This document shows, one piece after another, positions 35,498 through 44,222 of a stretch of 64,000 nt of DNA. Position numbers and translations under genes: made by a program. Source of the stretch: Flavobacteriaceae bacterium (GTDB taxonomy: Bacteria; Bacteroidota; Bacteroidia; Flavobacteriales; Flavobacteriaceae); contig JAKITV010000005.1 in NCBI GenBank assembly GCA_021647885.1, positions 23,069-87,068 on the forward strand, written 5' to 3'. Below the pieces are notes generated by a model. The model did not search any database. It saw nothing but the letters and a program-made list of their open reading frames with translations, and was not told the DNA's origin. Each line of letters begins with the position of its first letter. Within the stretch, counting starts at the first letter, position 1.

Positions 35498-37297
35498 ATG
35501 AGCATTCAAAAAACTTTAGCACATCATATAAAAAAAGCTTTTATATCGCTATATAATTTGGAGTTGGGAACGATAGAATTTCAAGCAACTCGTAAAGAAT
35601 TTGAAGGCGATATAACCGTTGTTATATTTCCTATGTTGCGATTGATTAAAATGAATCCAGCACAACTTGGTGAAGATTTAGGAAATTATTTGGTTAAAAA
35701 TGTTGATGAAGTTAAAGGTTTTAATGTTGTTAAAGGGTTTTTGAATATCGTGATTGCTGATGCTTTTTTCCTAAACTTTTTTAATGAAATAAAAGAGGAA
35801 GAAAAGTTTGGTTTTGTTGAGCCTCAACCCAATGATAAGGCAATTATGGTTGAGTATTCTTCTCCTAACACAAATAAACCATTGCATTTAGGACATATAA
35901 GAAACAACCTGTTAGGTTATAGTGTTGCCGAAATTTTAAAAGCTGCTGGCAATAAAGTTTACAAGACTCAAATTATAAACGACAGAGGCATACATATTTG
36001 TAAAAGTATGTTGGCTTGGCAACGATTTGGAAATGGAGAAACTCCAGAAAGCACAGGATTAAAAGGCGATAAGTTGGTTGGTAATTATTATGTAAAGTTT
36101 GACCAAGAATATAAAAAAGAAATTCAGGAACTAATAACTGAAGGTAAAACAGAAGAACAAGCCAAAAAAGAAGCTTCAATTTTATTAGAAGCCCAAGAAA
36201 TGCTTCTTAAATGGGAAGCTGGAGATGAAGAAGTTGTATCACTTTGGAAAAAAATGAACCAATGGGTTTATGATGGCTTTGATATTACATATAAAAATCT
36301 TGGAGTTGATTTTGATGTGCTTTATTACGAAAGTGATACCTACCTTCTTGGTAAAGACTTTGTTGCCCAAGGTTTAAAAACAGGAGTGTTCTTTAAAAAG
36401 GAAGACGGTTCTGTTTGGTGTGACTTAACCGACGATGGACTGGATGAAAAAATCGTTTTACGTAGCGATGGCACAGCAGTATATATGACACAAGATATTG
36501 GTACAGCCATACAACGTATTAAAGATTATCCAGATGTTGGAGGCATGGTTTATACAGTTGGTAACGAACAAGATTACCACTTTAAAGTATTGTTTTTAAT
36601 ACTTAAAAAATTAGGATTCGATTGGGCAAAAAACCTGTTCCATTTAAGTTACGGAATGGTAGATTTACCAAGTGGGAAAATGAAGAGTAGAGAAGGAACT
36701 GTTGTTGATGCAGACGATTTAATAACAGAAATGGCTACAACTGCAAAAGAGATTTCTCAAGAACTAGGAAAACTTGAAGAATATAATGAAACCGAAAAAC
36801 AAACCATTTATAATACGATTGGTTTAGGTGCTTTAAAGTATTTTATTTTAAAGGTCGATCCTAAAAAACGCATACTATTCGACCCAGCAGCATCTGTAGA
36901 TTTTCAAGGTAATACAGGACCTTTTATACAATATACTTACGCAAGAATTCAAGCTATATTACGTAAAGCAAATTTTGATGATGATGTCACGTTGAGCGCT
37001 TCCGATAGTTATCGGAACGAAGCATCTCTTCATCCTAAAGAAAAAGAACTCATCAAGCAATTACAACTGTTCCCTGAAGTGATTCAAAATGCTGCACATA
37101 ATCATAGTCCAGCATTAATAGCGAATTATACTTACGATTTGGTAAAAGGCTTTAATTCATTCTACCAAAGTGTCTCTATTCTTGGTGCCGAAAAAGACAG
37201 TGAAAAAATCTTTAGAGTACAACTATCTCAAGTAGTATCCAATACTATTAAAAATGCTTTGAGTTTATTAGGTATTAATGTGCCAGAACGAATGTAA
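35498..37297 (+). CDS. argS: Arginyl-tRNA synthetase
   Basis: Class I synthetase of 599 residues with the HIGH motif as HLGHIRNN (after SSPNTNKP) and the KMSK region GKMKSREGTVVDADD. The C-terminal anticodon-binding domain is complete. About 14 residues near position 500-514 (VTLSASDSYRNEAS) come from an in-frame palindromic repeat (36986-37028), at the border of the catalytic and anticodon-binding parts. Own promoter; a dispersed ~92-bp element follows the stop. Confidence 0.96.
   Translation: MSIQKTLAHHIKKAFISLYNLELGTIEFQATRKEFEGDITVVIFPMLRLIKMNPAQLGEDLGNYLVKNVDEVKGFNVVKGFLNIVIADAFFLNFFNEIKEEEKFGFVEPQPNDKAIMVEYSSPNTNKPLHLGHIRNNLLGYSVAEILKAAGNKVYKTQIINDRGIHICKSMLAWQRFGNGETPESTGLKGDKLVGNYYVKFDQEYKKEIQELITEGKTEEQAKKEASILLEAQEMLLKWEAGDEEVVSLWKKMNQWVYDGFDITYKNLGVDFDVLYYESDTYLLGKDFVAQGLKTGVFFKKEDGSVWCDLTDDGLDEKIVLRSDGTAVYMTQDIGTAIQRIKDYPDVGGMVYTVGNEQDYHFKVLFLILKKLGFDWAKNLFHLSYGMVDLPSGKMKSREGTVVDADDLITEMATTAKEISQELGKLEEYNETEKQTIYNTIGLGALKYFILKVDPKKRILFDPAASVDFQGNTGPFIQYTYARIQAILRKANFDDDVTLSASDSYRNEASLHPKEKELIKQLQLFPEVIQNAAHNHSPALIANYTYDLVKGFNSFYQSVSILGAEKDSEKIFRVQLSQVVSNTIKNALSLLGINVPERM
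36986..37028. repeat. Palindromic repeat inserted in frame in argS
   Basis: Starts GTCACGTTGAGCG, centre TTCCGATAGTTATCGGAA, ends GAAGCATCTC. The CCGATA-TATCGG core recurs at 49445 and 53670 in non-coding DNA, and GTCA..TTGAGCG recurs at 13206. Confidence 0.8.
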
Positions 37298-37298
37298 T

Positions 37299-37391
37299 TT
37301 TTAAGTGTTCGTTTAATATCAAGATAAAAAACGTTTAAATGTTTTTTATCAACTGTTAAACGAAGTTAGCTGTTTTCTCTTACAAAGTCAA
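37299..37391 (-). repeat. ~92-bp dispersed element (copy 2), after argS
   Basis: Reverse complement of the element at 16532-16623, with the same TTGACTTTGT end, AACTTCGTTTAACAGTTG and ATATTAAACGAA. It starts a few bases after the argS stop codon. Its centre has an extra perfect hairpin (GATAAAAAACGTTTAAA / TTT..TTTTTTATC). Confidence 0.75.
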
Positions 37392-37402
37392 ATTAATTAC
37401 TT

Positions 37403-37579
37403 CTAAAAGAGCTCTTTAATGTCATCCTCATCATCGTCATTTTCTTTAGTATCTAGATGCTCTATAAGGTATTTAGGTGAATTGTCTTTCTTGGCAAAGG
37501 TTATTGGTACAGGTATAATACTTGCCATAGCTATTATAACTGCCAATGCTAAAAGGCGTAAAAATCTTTTTAGTGTCAT
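37403..37579 (-). CDS. Small hypothetical membrane/secreted protein (58 aa)
   Basis: Too short for the ORF track. ATG at 37579, stop at 37403. Basic start (MTLKRFLRLL), one hydrophobic helix (about residues 9-27) and a highly acidic tail (ENDDDEDDIKELF). Codon use and charge distribution look genuine. Downstream of and co-directional with the 116-aa secreted protein at 37644. Function unknown. Confidence 0.55.
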   Translation of the reverse strand: MTLKRFLRLLALAVIIAMASIIPVPITFAKKDNSPKYLIEHLDTKENDDDEDDIKELF

Positions 37580-37643
37580 AAATTAAGTAATGATGCTTAG
37601 TTAAAAGCGTAGTTATTAAATAGGATTAAAAAATGAAGAAAGG

Positions 37644-37994
37644 TTATCCTATATAATCTCTGGAAGTGTTACTTGGCGTAAGTTGCCAATAATTAAGGTC
37701 GTAAGGCAAATTAGTGGTTAAAGAGCGTTTAAGTTGGGTATGCTCTTTTAGTTTTATATTTGAATTTTCAAATTGAAGAAACGTACTGAAATCAAAAGCA
37801 AATAATTTTTCAAGCGATTTAACTTGTTTGCTATAAGTTGTAAAATAAGCATTATGGCTAGTTTTACTTTGTACAACTAACTCTGTTTGATTAGGAGTAT
37901 ATACAGATTGATAAGCAACAACACCATGCACTGATGTTAAACTTAATACTAGCGTAATGCTAAATAACCATTTATGTAATGTTTTTATTGACAT
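37644..37994 (-). CDS. Hypothetical secreted protein
   Basis: 116 residues with an N-terminal signal/anchor helix (WLFSITLVLSLTSVHGVVA) and no recognised domain. The remainder is polar with aromatic residues. Downstream of the TonB receptor on the same strand. Not recognised. Confidence 0.55.
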   Translation of the reverse strand: MSIKTLHKWLFSITLVLSLTSVHGVVAYQSVYTPNQTELVVQSKTSHNAYFTTYSKQVKSLEKLFAFDFSTFLQFENSNIKLKEHTQLKRSLTTNLPYDLNYWQLTPSNTSRDYIG

Positions 37995-38069
37995 CGCATT
38001 GCAAAGATAAGCTTTATTAATTGATGGGTAAAAGTTAGTGGTAATGTTTATTTAAGCAAAGTTAAGCCA

Positions 38070-40388
38070 TTAAAACTCCACTCGAAAACTAACATTTGGT
38101 GTAATACCAAGCGATTGGTTTTCTACTTTTAAAATATTGTCGTTGTCGTCAATAGTATAATAAGCATTTACAATATTGGTTTTATTTAAAATATTCCAAA
38201 GTGAAAAACCTATAATTGCATCAGAAGTATTTCCAATTTTAAACTTATAAGTGCCAGAAATATCTGCTCTTAAATAGTCTTGCAAATTACTACTGTTTGG
38301 CGCATTATAATTAATGCGGTTATCAGCAGTTAAAGGTGTTTGGGCATTATACTCTGTAATAGGTTTTCCTGTGTGCCAATTTACACCAAGAGCAAATTTA
38401 AATTTGTTAAGTGTATAGGTTCCTCCATATGCAAAAACGTGTTGTGTATCGGCATTGTTAGGGAACGGATTGCCAAAATTTAAATCTTTAAAAGTGTAGT
38501 CATTTTTACTATAAGAATAACTCAACCATGTACTTATGTTGCTAAATTGTTTATTAATTAAAAAGTCAACACCTTTAATACGATAACTTCCTATAGCATT
38601 TACAAATTGAAATTGATTTTGAAACCCTTGACTTCTTGTGGTAATACCTTCAACATCTTTTAGATAAGCTTCTGCACTAATAAGAAATTTATTTTTGTTG
38701 AAATGAATCCCAGCAGAAATTTGCTTGCTTTTAATTATTGGTATGTCACTATTGTTGGACAAAACCCATCGTCGTTTTTCGACTCCTAAAAAATCGTTTT
38801 GCAAATCTATGATTTGTGATGTTGTTTGACTTTTAAATTCGCCAAGAATTTCCAAACGAAAATGTTGTAAAAAGCGTTGACTAAAACTTAATCGTGGTTC
38901 TATCAAAAATTCACCAAATTTTTCTATGCGATTTGCTCTTAACCCAATACGAACATTAGTATTTCTTGAAGGCGATGCGTATTGTAGTTCGTTAAAAACA
39001 GAATGTGTTATAATCACTTCTTTTATAAAGCGTCTAAAAAATGGGTTATTAACTTCTTCGAGATTACTTATACCTACTTCGGTAAGTTGGTAGCCTCCAA
39101 ACCATGATAAATTGTCGTTAAATAGATAATTAAAATGAAGCTTTAATCCACCATCGTAAACTTCATTTTCTTGCCTTAAACTTTGGTTGTTAATAACATC
39201 AAAATTTGTAGCATCTAAATCGTAATTGGACAAATATATTTGTGCGCTTATAGAGAATTTAGAATTCCAATCTCTTGAATACTCAATGCTAACACCAAGG
39301 TTGTGTTGCGTAAGTTTGCTATTTAAAGCTTCGCTTACATTATTAATTGTAGATTGTTCTTGATAATTTAAATTGTTGTCAACATTTAAAAAATTAAAGC
39401 GTAGTTTATCTTTTTGTGAGAGATTGTACAAGAATTTTGCCGTAATATCGTAAAAGTAAAACCGCTCGTTTGTAGAAATAGCATTAGTTTCTTGATTATT
39501 TGTAAAGTCGGTATCTTGAAAAACACGTTTAAAATATTGATCGTAAGTTGGAGTAACTAATAAATCGGTAACCGAACGTCTGGCAGATAGCTGTAATTCG
39601 GTTTTTTTTCCTAACGGAATTTTTGCAAAAGCATCAACATTAATCATATTAAGTCCTGCTCCTCCCGAAAATTCATCATCAATAGTATTAGAAGACTGCA
39701 TATCGATAACACTCGAAACACCATCTCCATACATTGCGCTTGTACCATTTTTAGAAACTAAAACATTTTCGGTTAAATATGGGCTAAATGCCGAGATTAA
39801 TCCAAAAAAGTGACCAGATTGATACATTTTAATTCCATCCCAAAGCATTAGGTTTTGATCATGAGTCCCACCTCTAACGTTAATATTAGAAACCCGCTCA
39901 TCTACACTACTAATACCAGGAAGGGCCTTTATGGTTTGTAAAACATCGGGTTCAATTAAACCAGGTAAAACACCAAATTGTTGTGGTTTTATTCTTATGC
40001 TTCCATCGTTGTTCACCGAAATTCCTTTTGTAAGATATTCGGTAATTATAACCTCTTCCAGAAGTTGAGTATTAATAATTTTTTTTTGAAAGATGCTTCT
40101 TATAACAATAGTGGTATCGTTAAGCTTTTCGAAAGTTAAAGTAGTGTTCTTTTCTAAATAATTAAGAACTTCATCAAGTAATAAGTCTTTAGAAGGAGCA
40201 ACAATGGTTTTATCGATTATATTAGCATCAGCATAAGAAAAAGTAATATTATACTGTAATTCAATTTGCTTTAAAACGGTAATGAGAGGTTGTTTTTCTA
40301 CTGCCTCTTTACTTGTTTGCGCTTCTGAAGGCAAAAAGATAAAGAAAAACAAAATAAAATATTGAAAAATTAAAATTGCTCTACTCAC
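38070..40388 (-). CDS. TonB-dependent receptor with N-terminal STN domain (FecA type)
   Basis: 772 residues: signal peptide (1-23), STN domain (about 30-95, QPLITVLKQIELQYNITFSY), a plug domain (about 140-230, LPGISSVDERVSNINVRGGT, LWDGIKMYQSGHFFG) and a beta-barrel ending in the outer-membrane signature FRVEF. The STN domain signals to the FecR anti-sigma protein encoded just upstream (8-bp overlap), so this is an uptake system that induces itself. No SusD partner is present, arguing against a classical glycan locus; substrate unknown. Confidence 0.92.
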   Translation of the reverse strand: MSRAILIFQYFILFFFIFLPSEAQTSKEAVEKQPLITVLKQIELQYNITFSYADANIIDKTIVAPSKDLLLDEVLNYLEKNTTLTFEKLNDTTIVIRSIFQKKIINTQLLEEVIITEYLTKGISVNNDGSIRIKPQQFGVLPGLIEPDVLQTIKALPGISSVDERVSNINVRGGTHDQNLMLWDGIKMYQSGHFFGLISAFSPYLTENVLVSKNGTSAMYGDGVSSVIDMQSSNTIDDEFSGGAGLNMINVDAFAKIPLGKKTELQLSARRSVTDLLVTPTYDQYFKRVFQDTDFTNNQETNAISTNERFYFYDITAKFLYNLSQKDKLRFNFLNVDNNLNYQEQSTINNVSEALNSKLTQHNLGVSIEYSRDWNSKFSISAQIYLSNYDLDATNFDVINNQSLRQENEVYDGGLKLHFNYLFNDNLSWFGGYQLTEVGISNLEEVNNPFFRRFIKEVIITHSVFNELQYASPSRNTNVRIGLRANRIEKFGEFLIEPRLSFSQRFLQHFRLEILGEFKSQTTSQIIDLQNDFLGVEKRRWVLSNNSDIPIIKSKQISAGIHFNKNKFLISAEAYLKDVEGITTRSQGFQNQFQFVNAIGSYRIKGVDFLINKQFSNISTWLSYSYSKNDYTFKDLNFGNPFPNNADTQHVFAYGGTYTLNKFKFALGVNWHTGKPITEYNAQTPLTADNRINYNAPNSSNLQDYLRADISGTYKFKIGNTSDAIIGFSLWNILNKTNIVNAYYTIDDNDNILKVENQSLGITPNVSFRVEF

Positions 40389-41295
40389 GTTTTAATACAA
40401 TAGAAGCATCGTTTTGTATGCTATACTTTAAATTTAGAGGTAAAGTTAAAGATTTTAGCGCCAATTCTCTATTATTATGAACGAAACTACCAGTAAATAA
40501 TTGTTCAATATTTATACTTTCTGAATTAATACTAACATTATATTGTCTTTCAAACTCTTGTAACACATACGAGAAAGGCATACTTTTAAAATAGCTTTCG
40601 TTATTAATCCATGAAGGATTTAGTTTGGTTTCTTTTTCTTTAGCAATAAATTTCCCATCTATTATTAAAAAGCTATCTCCAGGTTTTAAAGTTAAAGTTT
40701 GAGTAGTAGATTTGTGAGTGACACCAACCGAACCTTCATAACAAATAACTTCAAAATAGTCTTCACGATTTTTCACATTAAATTGTGTGCCTAAAACTGT
40801 TACTGTTCCGGTTGAGGTTTTTACATTAAATGTGGATCCTTTGGCAACCTTAAAAAAGGCTTCACCATTAAGTTCTACATCGCGTTCTTTTTTCCAGTTT
40901 TTTTTATTGTAGGTTAAGGTAGATTTGGAATTAAGGTAAACACTGGAAGCATCTGGCAGTTCTATAGTTGTTTTTTGTGATGCTAAGGTTGTAATATTTG
41001 TATCTAAAGTTGTGGTATAATAATAGACACTAAAACTAATTGCAAAAACAGCTGCAACACGTAGTAGTGGTTTTAGCCAATTATTAGAAAGCTGTTTAGT
41101 GGTTTTAATAGAATTCAATACACTATTAAGCCCTTCTTGAGCATTATACTCTGGAGCTTTAAAGCGTTTTAGGCTGTGAGATAATTTTGTTAAAGCCTCA
41201 TAATCTTCAAGCTGTTTAAAAGCTTTAAGCTCTTGAGTATTTAGCTCGTTATCCAGCCATTTTTTTATTAAATAATCTTTTTCCATTTGTGTCAT
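40381..41295 (-). CDS. FecR-family anti-sigma regulator
   Basis: 304 residues: cytoplasmic N-terminal part binding the sigma factor, one membrane helix (about 77-98, LLRVAAVFAISFSVYYY), then the periplasmic FecR domain (IELPDASSVYLNSKSTLTY, FFKVAKG, VTVLGTQFNV) and a C-terminal DUF4974-like part. It relays the signal from the TonB receptor to the ECF sigma factor encoded 96 bp upstream. Confidence 0.93.
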   Translation of the reverse strand: MTQMEKDYLIKKWLDNELNTQELKAFKQLEDYEALTKLSHSLKRFKAPEYNAQEGLNSVLNSIKTTKQLSNNWLKPLLRVAAVFAISFSVYYYTTTLDTNITTLASQKTTIELPDASSVYLNSKSTLTYNKKNWKKERDVELNGEAFFKVAKGSTFNVKTSTGTVTVLGTQFNVKNREDYFEVICYEGSVGVTHKSTTQTLTLKPGDSFLIIDGKFIAKEKETKLNPSWINNESYFKSMPFSYVLQEFERQYNVSINSESINIEQLFTGSFVHNNRELALKSLTLPLNLKYSIQNDASIVLKRE

Positions 41296-41391
41296 TTCAA
41301 ATATAAAACAATCTTAACCTAAAAACTCCTACCTATATTATTTAAATAAATCCCAAATCCCATAATTTGTAATATTCTAACAACTAACAAC

Positions 41392-41907
41392 TCATAACTC
41401 ATCAATATCTTCTCTTAATTTTTTTAGTGCACCATATATTCTTTTTTCAACAGCTTTGGTAGAGATGTTTAAAAGCTCTGCAATTTCTTTATGTTTTTTA
41501 CCTTCAACTCTATTTAATAAAAAAGCGGTTCGTTGCCCTTCTGTTAAATTAGAGATGGCATTTTGTAACTTTTTCATGTATTCATTTTCTTCCAGCAAAA
41601 ATTCAGGGTTTTCGTTAGTGTAATCTTTAGGTTTGGTTTTTTGAAACTTTAAAACTACTTTTTGATGAGCAGCTTCGTTTAACATTAAGTTATTACCAAT
41701 AGTAAATAAATAAGATTTCGCTTTACTTGGAGTTACTTTTGCACAGTTTTCCCATAACTTAATAAAAGCATCTTGCACTTTGTCTTTAGGATTAAATGAC
41801 TCACCAAACTTATAATACAAAAAATTGTGAAGATCTTTGGAGTATTTACTAAATACTGAAGAGAAGATACTTTCATTACATACATTATCATTTATATCTT
41901 TATTCAT
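41392..41907 (-). CDS. ECF RNA polymerase sigma factor (FecI-like)
   Basis: 171 residues with sigma-2 (FLYYKFGESFNPKDKVQDAFIKLWEN) and sigma-4 (LTEGQRTAFLLNRVEGKKHKEIAELLNISTKAVEKRI) regions. With FecR and the STN receptor it forms a cell-surface signalling module. It is divergent from the acidic lipoprotein gene, 117 bp apart, which may also be a target. Confidence 0.94.
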   Translation of the reverse strand: MNKDINDNVCNESIFSSVFSKYSKDLHNFLYYKFGESFNPKDKVQDAFIKLWENCAKVTPSKAKSYLFTIGNNLMLNEAAHQKVVLKFQKTKPKDYTNENPEFLLEENEYMKKLQNAISNLTEGQRTAFLLNRVEGKKHKEIAELLNISTKAVEKRIYGALKKLREDIDEL

Positions 41908-42024
41908 TTATTGTAGTTTGGAACTATAATTAAATTTGGTATAAATATAAAAAAAAGAAGTTTGAGGGTAGGAGTTTTTTAAGTTGAGTTGTTTTATATA
42001 TATAAATAAATTAAAACCTATGCC

Positions 42025-44019
42025 ATGAAATTACTATTTAAGTTTTTAACAATTACCTTTTTTGCACTTTTATTTTTTACTTCCTGTCAAGACGAAGTAA
42101 TAGAAAGCACTCAAATTAATGAACAACAACTTTTAGTTGCTAATTCTGCTTTGGCAGGCCTTGTACAAGCAACTTCTGCTAGAGATGGTAGTGTAGATAA
42201 TATATTAGACAATGCTAATTGTTTATCAATTAATTTGCCTGTAACAGTTATTGTAAATGATATTACTATTACAATAAATACTTTAGAAGATTTAGAATTA
42301 ATAGAAGATATTTTTGAAGAGTTCGAAAACGATGATGATGTATTGGAGCTTCTTTTCCCAATAACCATTGTTCTTAACAATCATGAAGAAATTGTAATTA
42401 ATAATCAAAACGAATTAGATGCATTTATTGATCAATGTACAGACGATTCTGATGATGATATAGAATGCATAGATTTCCTTTACCCAATTTCGTTTTCTAT
42501 TTTTAATTCAGATTTTCAAATTATCGAAACTGTAGTTATAGAAAATGATAGTCAGTTATACGAATTTTTAGAAAATTTAGAAGATAATAATTCTGGTGCT
42601 ATTCTCGCAAGCTTGAATTTTCCAGTAACTATGGTTTATGCAAATGGAGAAACTGTAGAAGTAAATAGCAATCAAGAATTAGAAGAAGTACTAAACGATG
42701 CAAATGTAGATTGTGAAGACGAAGAAGCATGTAGCGAAGAAGTTGTAAAAATGTACTTGCAAGAATGTTATTGGAATATTGAGTCTTATAACGACAATAA
42801 TGATTTAGAACATTACGATCTTTATTTTTTTGAAGATGGATTATTTAAAGTTAAAGAGGACGGAACAATAGTTGCTACTGGTACTTGGAATACTAGTTTA
42901 GGAGATTCAGGTGTTATTTTACATATTTCTGAATTAACAACACCTTTAGTAGATGTTTTAAGCGGAGATTGGTTAGTAGTAGAATGTGATGATGATGAAT
43001 TCGAACTTGAAAAATTAGCAACAAGTGCTAATGAAGCTATTCATATAGTAATAGAACAAGAATGCGACGACGATTTAGATTGTAGTGCACAAGAAGTGAA
43101 ATCATTTCTTGAAGAATGTCAATGGTATGCAGATTCAAATTTATTTAGTAATATACCAGTTGGAGCATTCTATTTTGAAGATGACAATGTTTTAATTGTA
43201 GAAGACTCTAATACTAATGAAGAAGTAGAAGGTACTTGGGATGTTGAACTTACCGACGAAGGGATATTTCTTGTAATAGATTTACCAGAGCCTTTTGATA
43301 TTATTTCTTTAAGATGGAAAGTTTATGAATGTGGAGAACACAGAATAAAAGTAATTAATGGAGACAGCTATATTATATTTGAGAGAGAATGTCCATTTGA
43401 ATGTTTTGAATATGCAACTCTTACTGAATGTGATGGAGAAACAGACGATGATAGTGCGATATTCGATTTAACTACAGCTTTTGAAGATTGCGCTGTTCCT
43501 GCAATATATTCGTTAACATATTATGAAAGTAGCGAAGATGCAGCAAATGGAGTGAATCAAATAGAAAATCCATCTGAATATGCAAATACTTCCAATCCAC
43601 AAACTGTATATCTAAAAATAGAAAATATTAATAATGGAAACTTCGAATTGTTTGAAATTCAATTAGAAGTAGAATATTGTAACCAAAACTGTACCGAACA
43701 AGAAGTGGATGCCTATTTGTTAGAATGTATTTGGAATGTTGTTAGTTTTAATGGAGATGATCATTTAATGGGTTATGATTTAGAATTTAACATTAATGAA
43801 GAAATAACCATAACAGATTCAGTTACAACTGATACATTTACAGGGTTTTGGTCAACATCACAAACAAACGAAGGCGTTTTAATACAATTTGCAAATATTA
43901 ATGGACCAAATATTCAAGCATTAAATGGTGATTGGATTGTTGTAAGCTGTGAAAGTGGTAGATTAGAATTGCAAAACAATTCTAATGAAACCATGATATT
44001 AGAACAAGATTGCGATTAA
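42025..44019 (+). CDS. Very acidic modular lipoprotein
   Basis: 664 residues; lipobox cysteine at 21 (LLFFTSC). The N-terminal ~200 residues hold four repeats of the form FPVTMVYANGETVEVNS-NQELEE-L. The C-terminal part holds three ~105-residue modules, each starting with EV-x3-FL-EC-W, then a GTW strand, a GDW-VVEC core and a closing EC/DC. The modules look like small beta-barrels with paired cysteines. Asp/Glu content is very high. Likely surface-exposed and possibly cation-binding. Divergent from the ECF/FecR/TonB set, so it may belong to the same system; no family recognised with confidence. Confidence 0.7.
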   Translation: MKLLFKFLTITFFALLFFTSCQDEVIESTQINEQQLLVANSALAGLVQATSARDGSVDNILDNANCLSINLPVTVIVNDITITINTLEDLELIEDIFEEFENDDDVLELLFPITIVLNNHEEIVINNQNELDAFIDQCTDDSDDDIECIDFLYPISFSIFNSDFQIIETVVIENDSQLYEFLENLEDNNSGAILASLNFPVTMVYANGETVEVNSNQELEEVLNDANVDCEDEEACSEEVVKMYLQECYWNIESYNDNNDLEHYDLYFFEDGLFKVKEDGTIVATGTWNTSLGDSGVILHISELTTPLVDVLSGDWLVVECDDDEFELEKLATSANEAIHIVIEQECDDDLDCSAQEVKSFLEECQWYADSNLFSNIPVGAFYFEDDNVLIVEDSNTNEEVEGTWDVELTDEGIFLVIDLPEPFDIISLRWKVYECGEHRIKVINGDSYIIFERECPFECFEYATLTECDGETDDDSAIFDLTTAFEDCAVPAIYSLTYYESSEDAANGVNQIENPSEYANTSNPQTVYLKIENINNGNFELFEIQLEVEYCNQNCTEQEVDAYLLECIWNVVSFNGDDHLMGYDLEFNINEEITITDSVTTDTFTGFWSTSQTNEGVLIQFANINGPNIQALNGDWIVVSCESGRLELQNNSNETMILEQDCD

Positions 44020-44030
44020 TAAATACGACA

Positions 44031-44063
44031 AACAACTTCCTCTTGAACTATAGTTGTTTTTTT
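44031..44063 (+). terminator. Terminator after the acidic lipoprotein gene (first hairpin)
   Basis: AACAACT, a 14-nt loop, AGTTGTT then TTTTT, 12 nt after the stop codon. Confidence 0.7.
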
Positions 44064-44080
44064 AGTTGTTAGTTAAGTTG

Positions 44081-44113
44081 AAAGAGCTGTATAAAATGCA
44101 GCTCTTTTTTTTT
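44081..44113 (+). terminator. Terminator after the acidic lipoprotein gene (second hairpin)
   Basis: AAAGAGCTGTAT, AAA, ATGCAGCTCTTT followed by a run of T: 12-bp stem with one G-U pair. A stronger second stop before ffh. Confidence 0.85.
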
Positions 44114-44158
44114 GTCCTTTTTTAAGAAGCATAACTTTAATTATACACTTCAATTTGT

Positions 44159-44166
44159 TAATTTTG
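44159..44166 (+). promoter_or_regulatory. Promoter -7 box TAATTTTG of ffh
   Basis: Exact TAnnTTTG match, 56 nt before the ffh ATG, with TTG close by upstream. Confidence 0.62.
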
Positions 44167-44222
44167 CAACTTCAATATTCATCAGGCATTAGCATAGATG
44201 AACTTTAAATTTGAAGTAGAAT

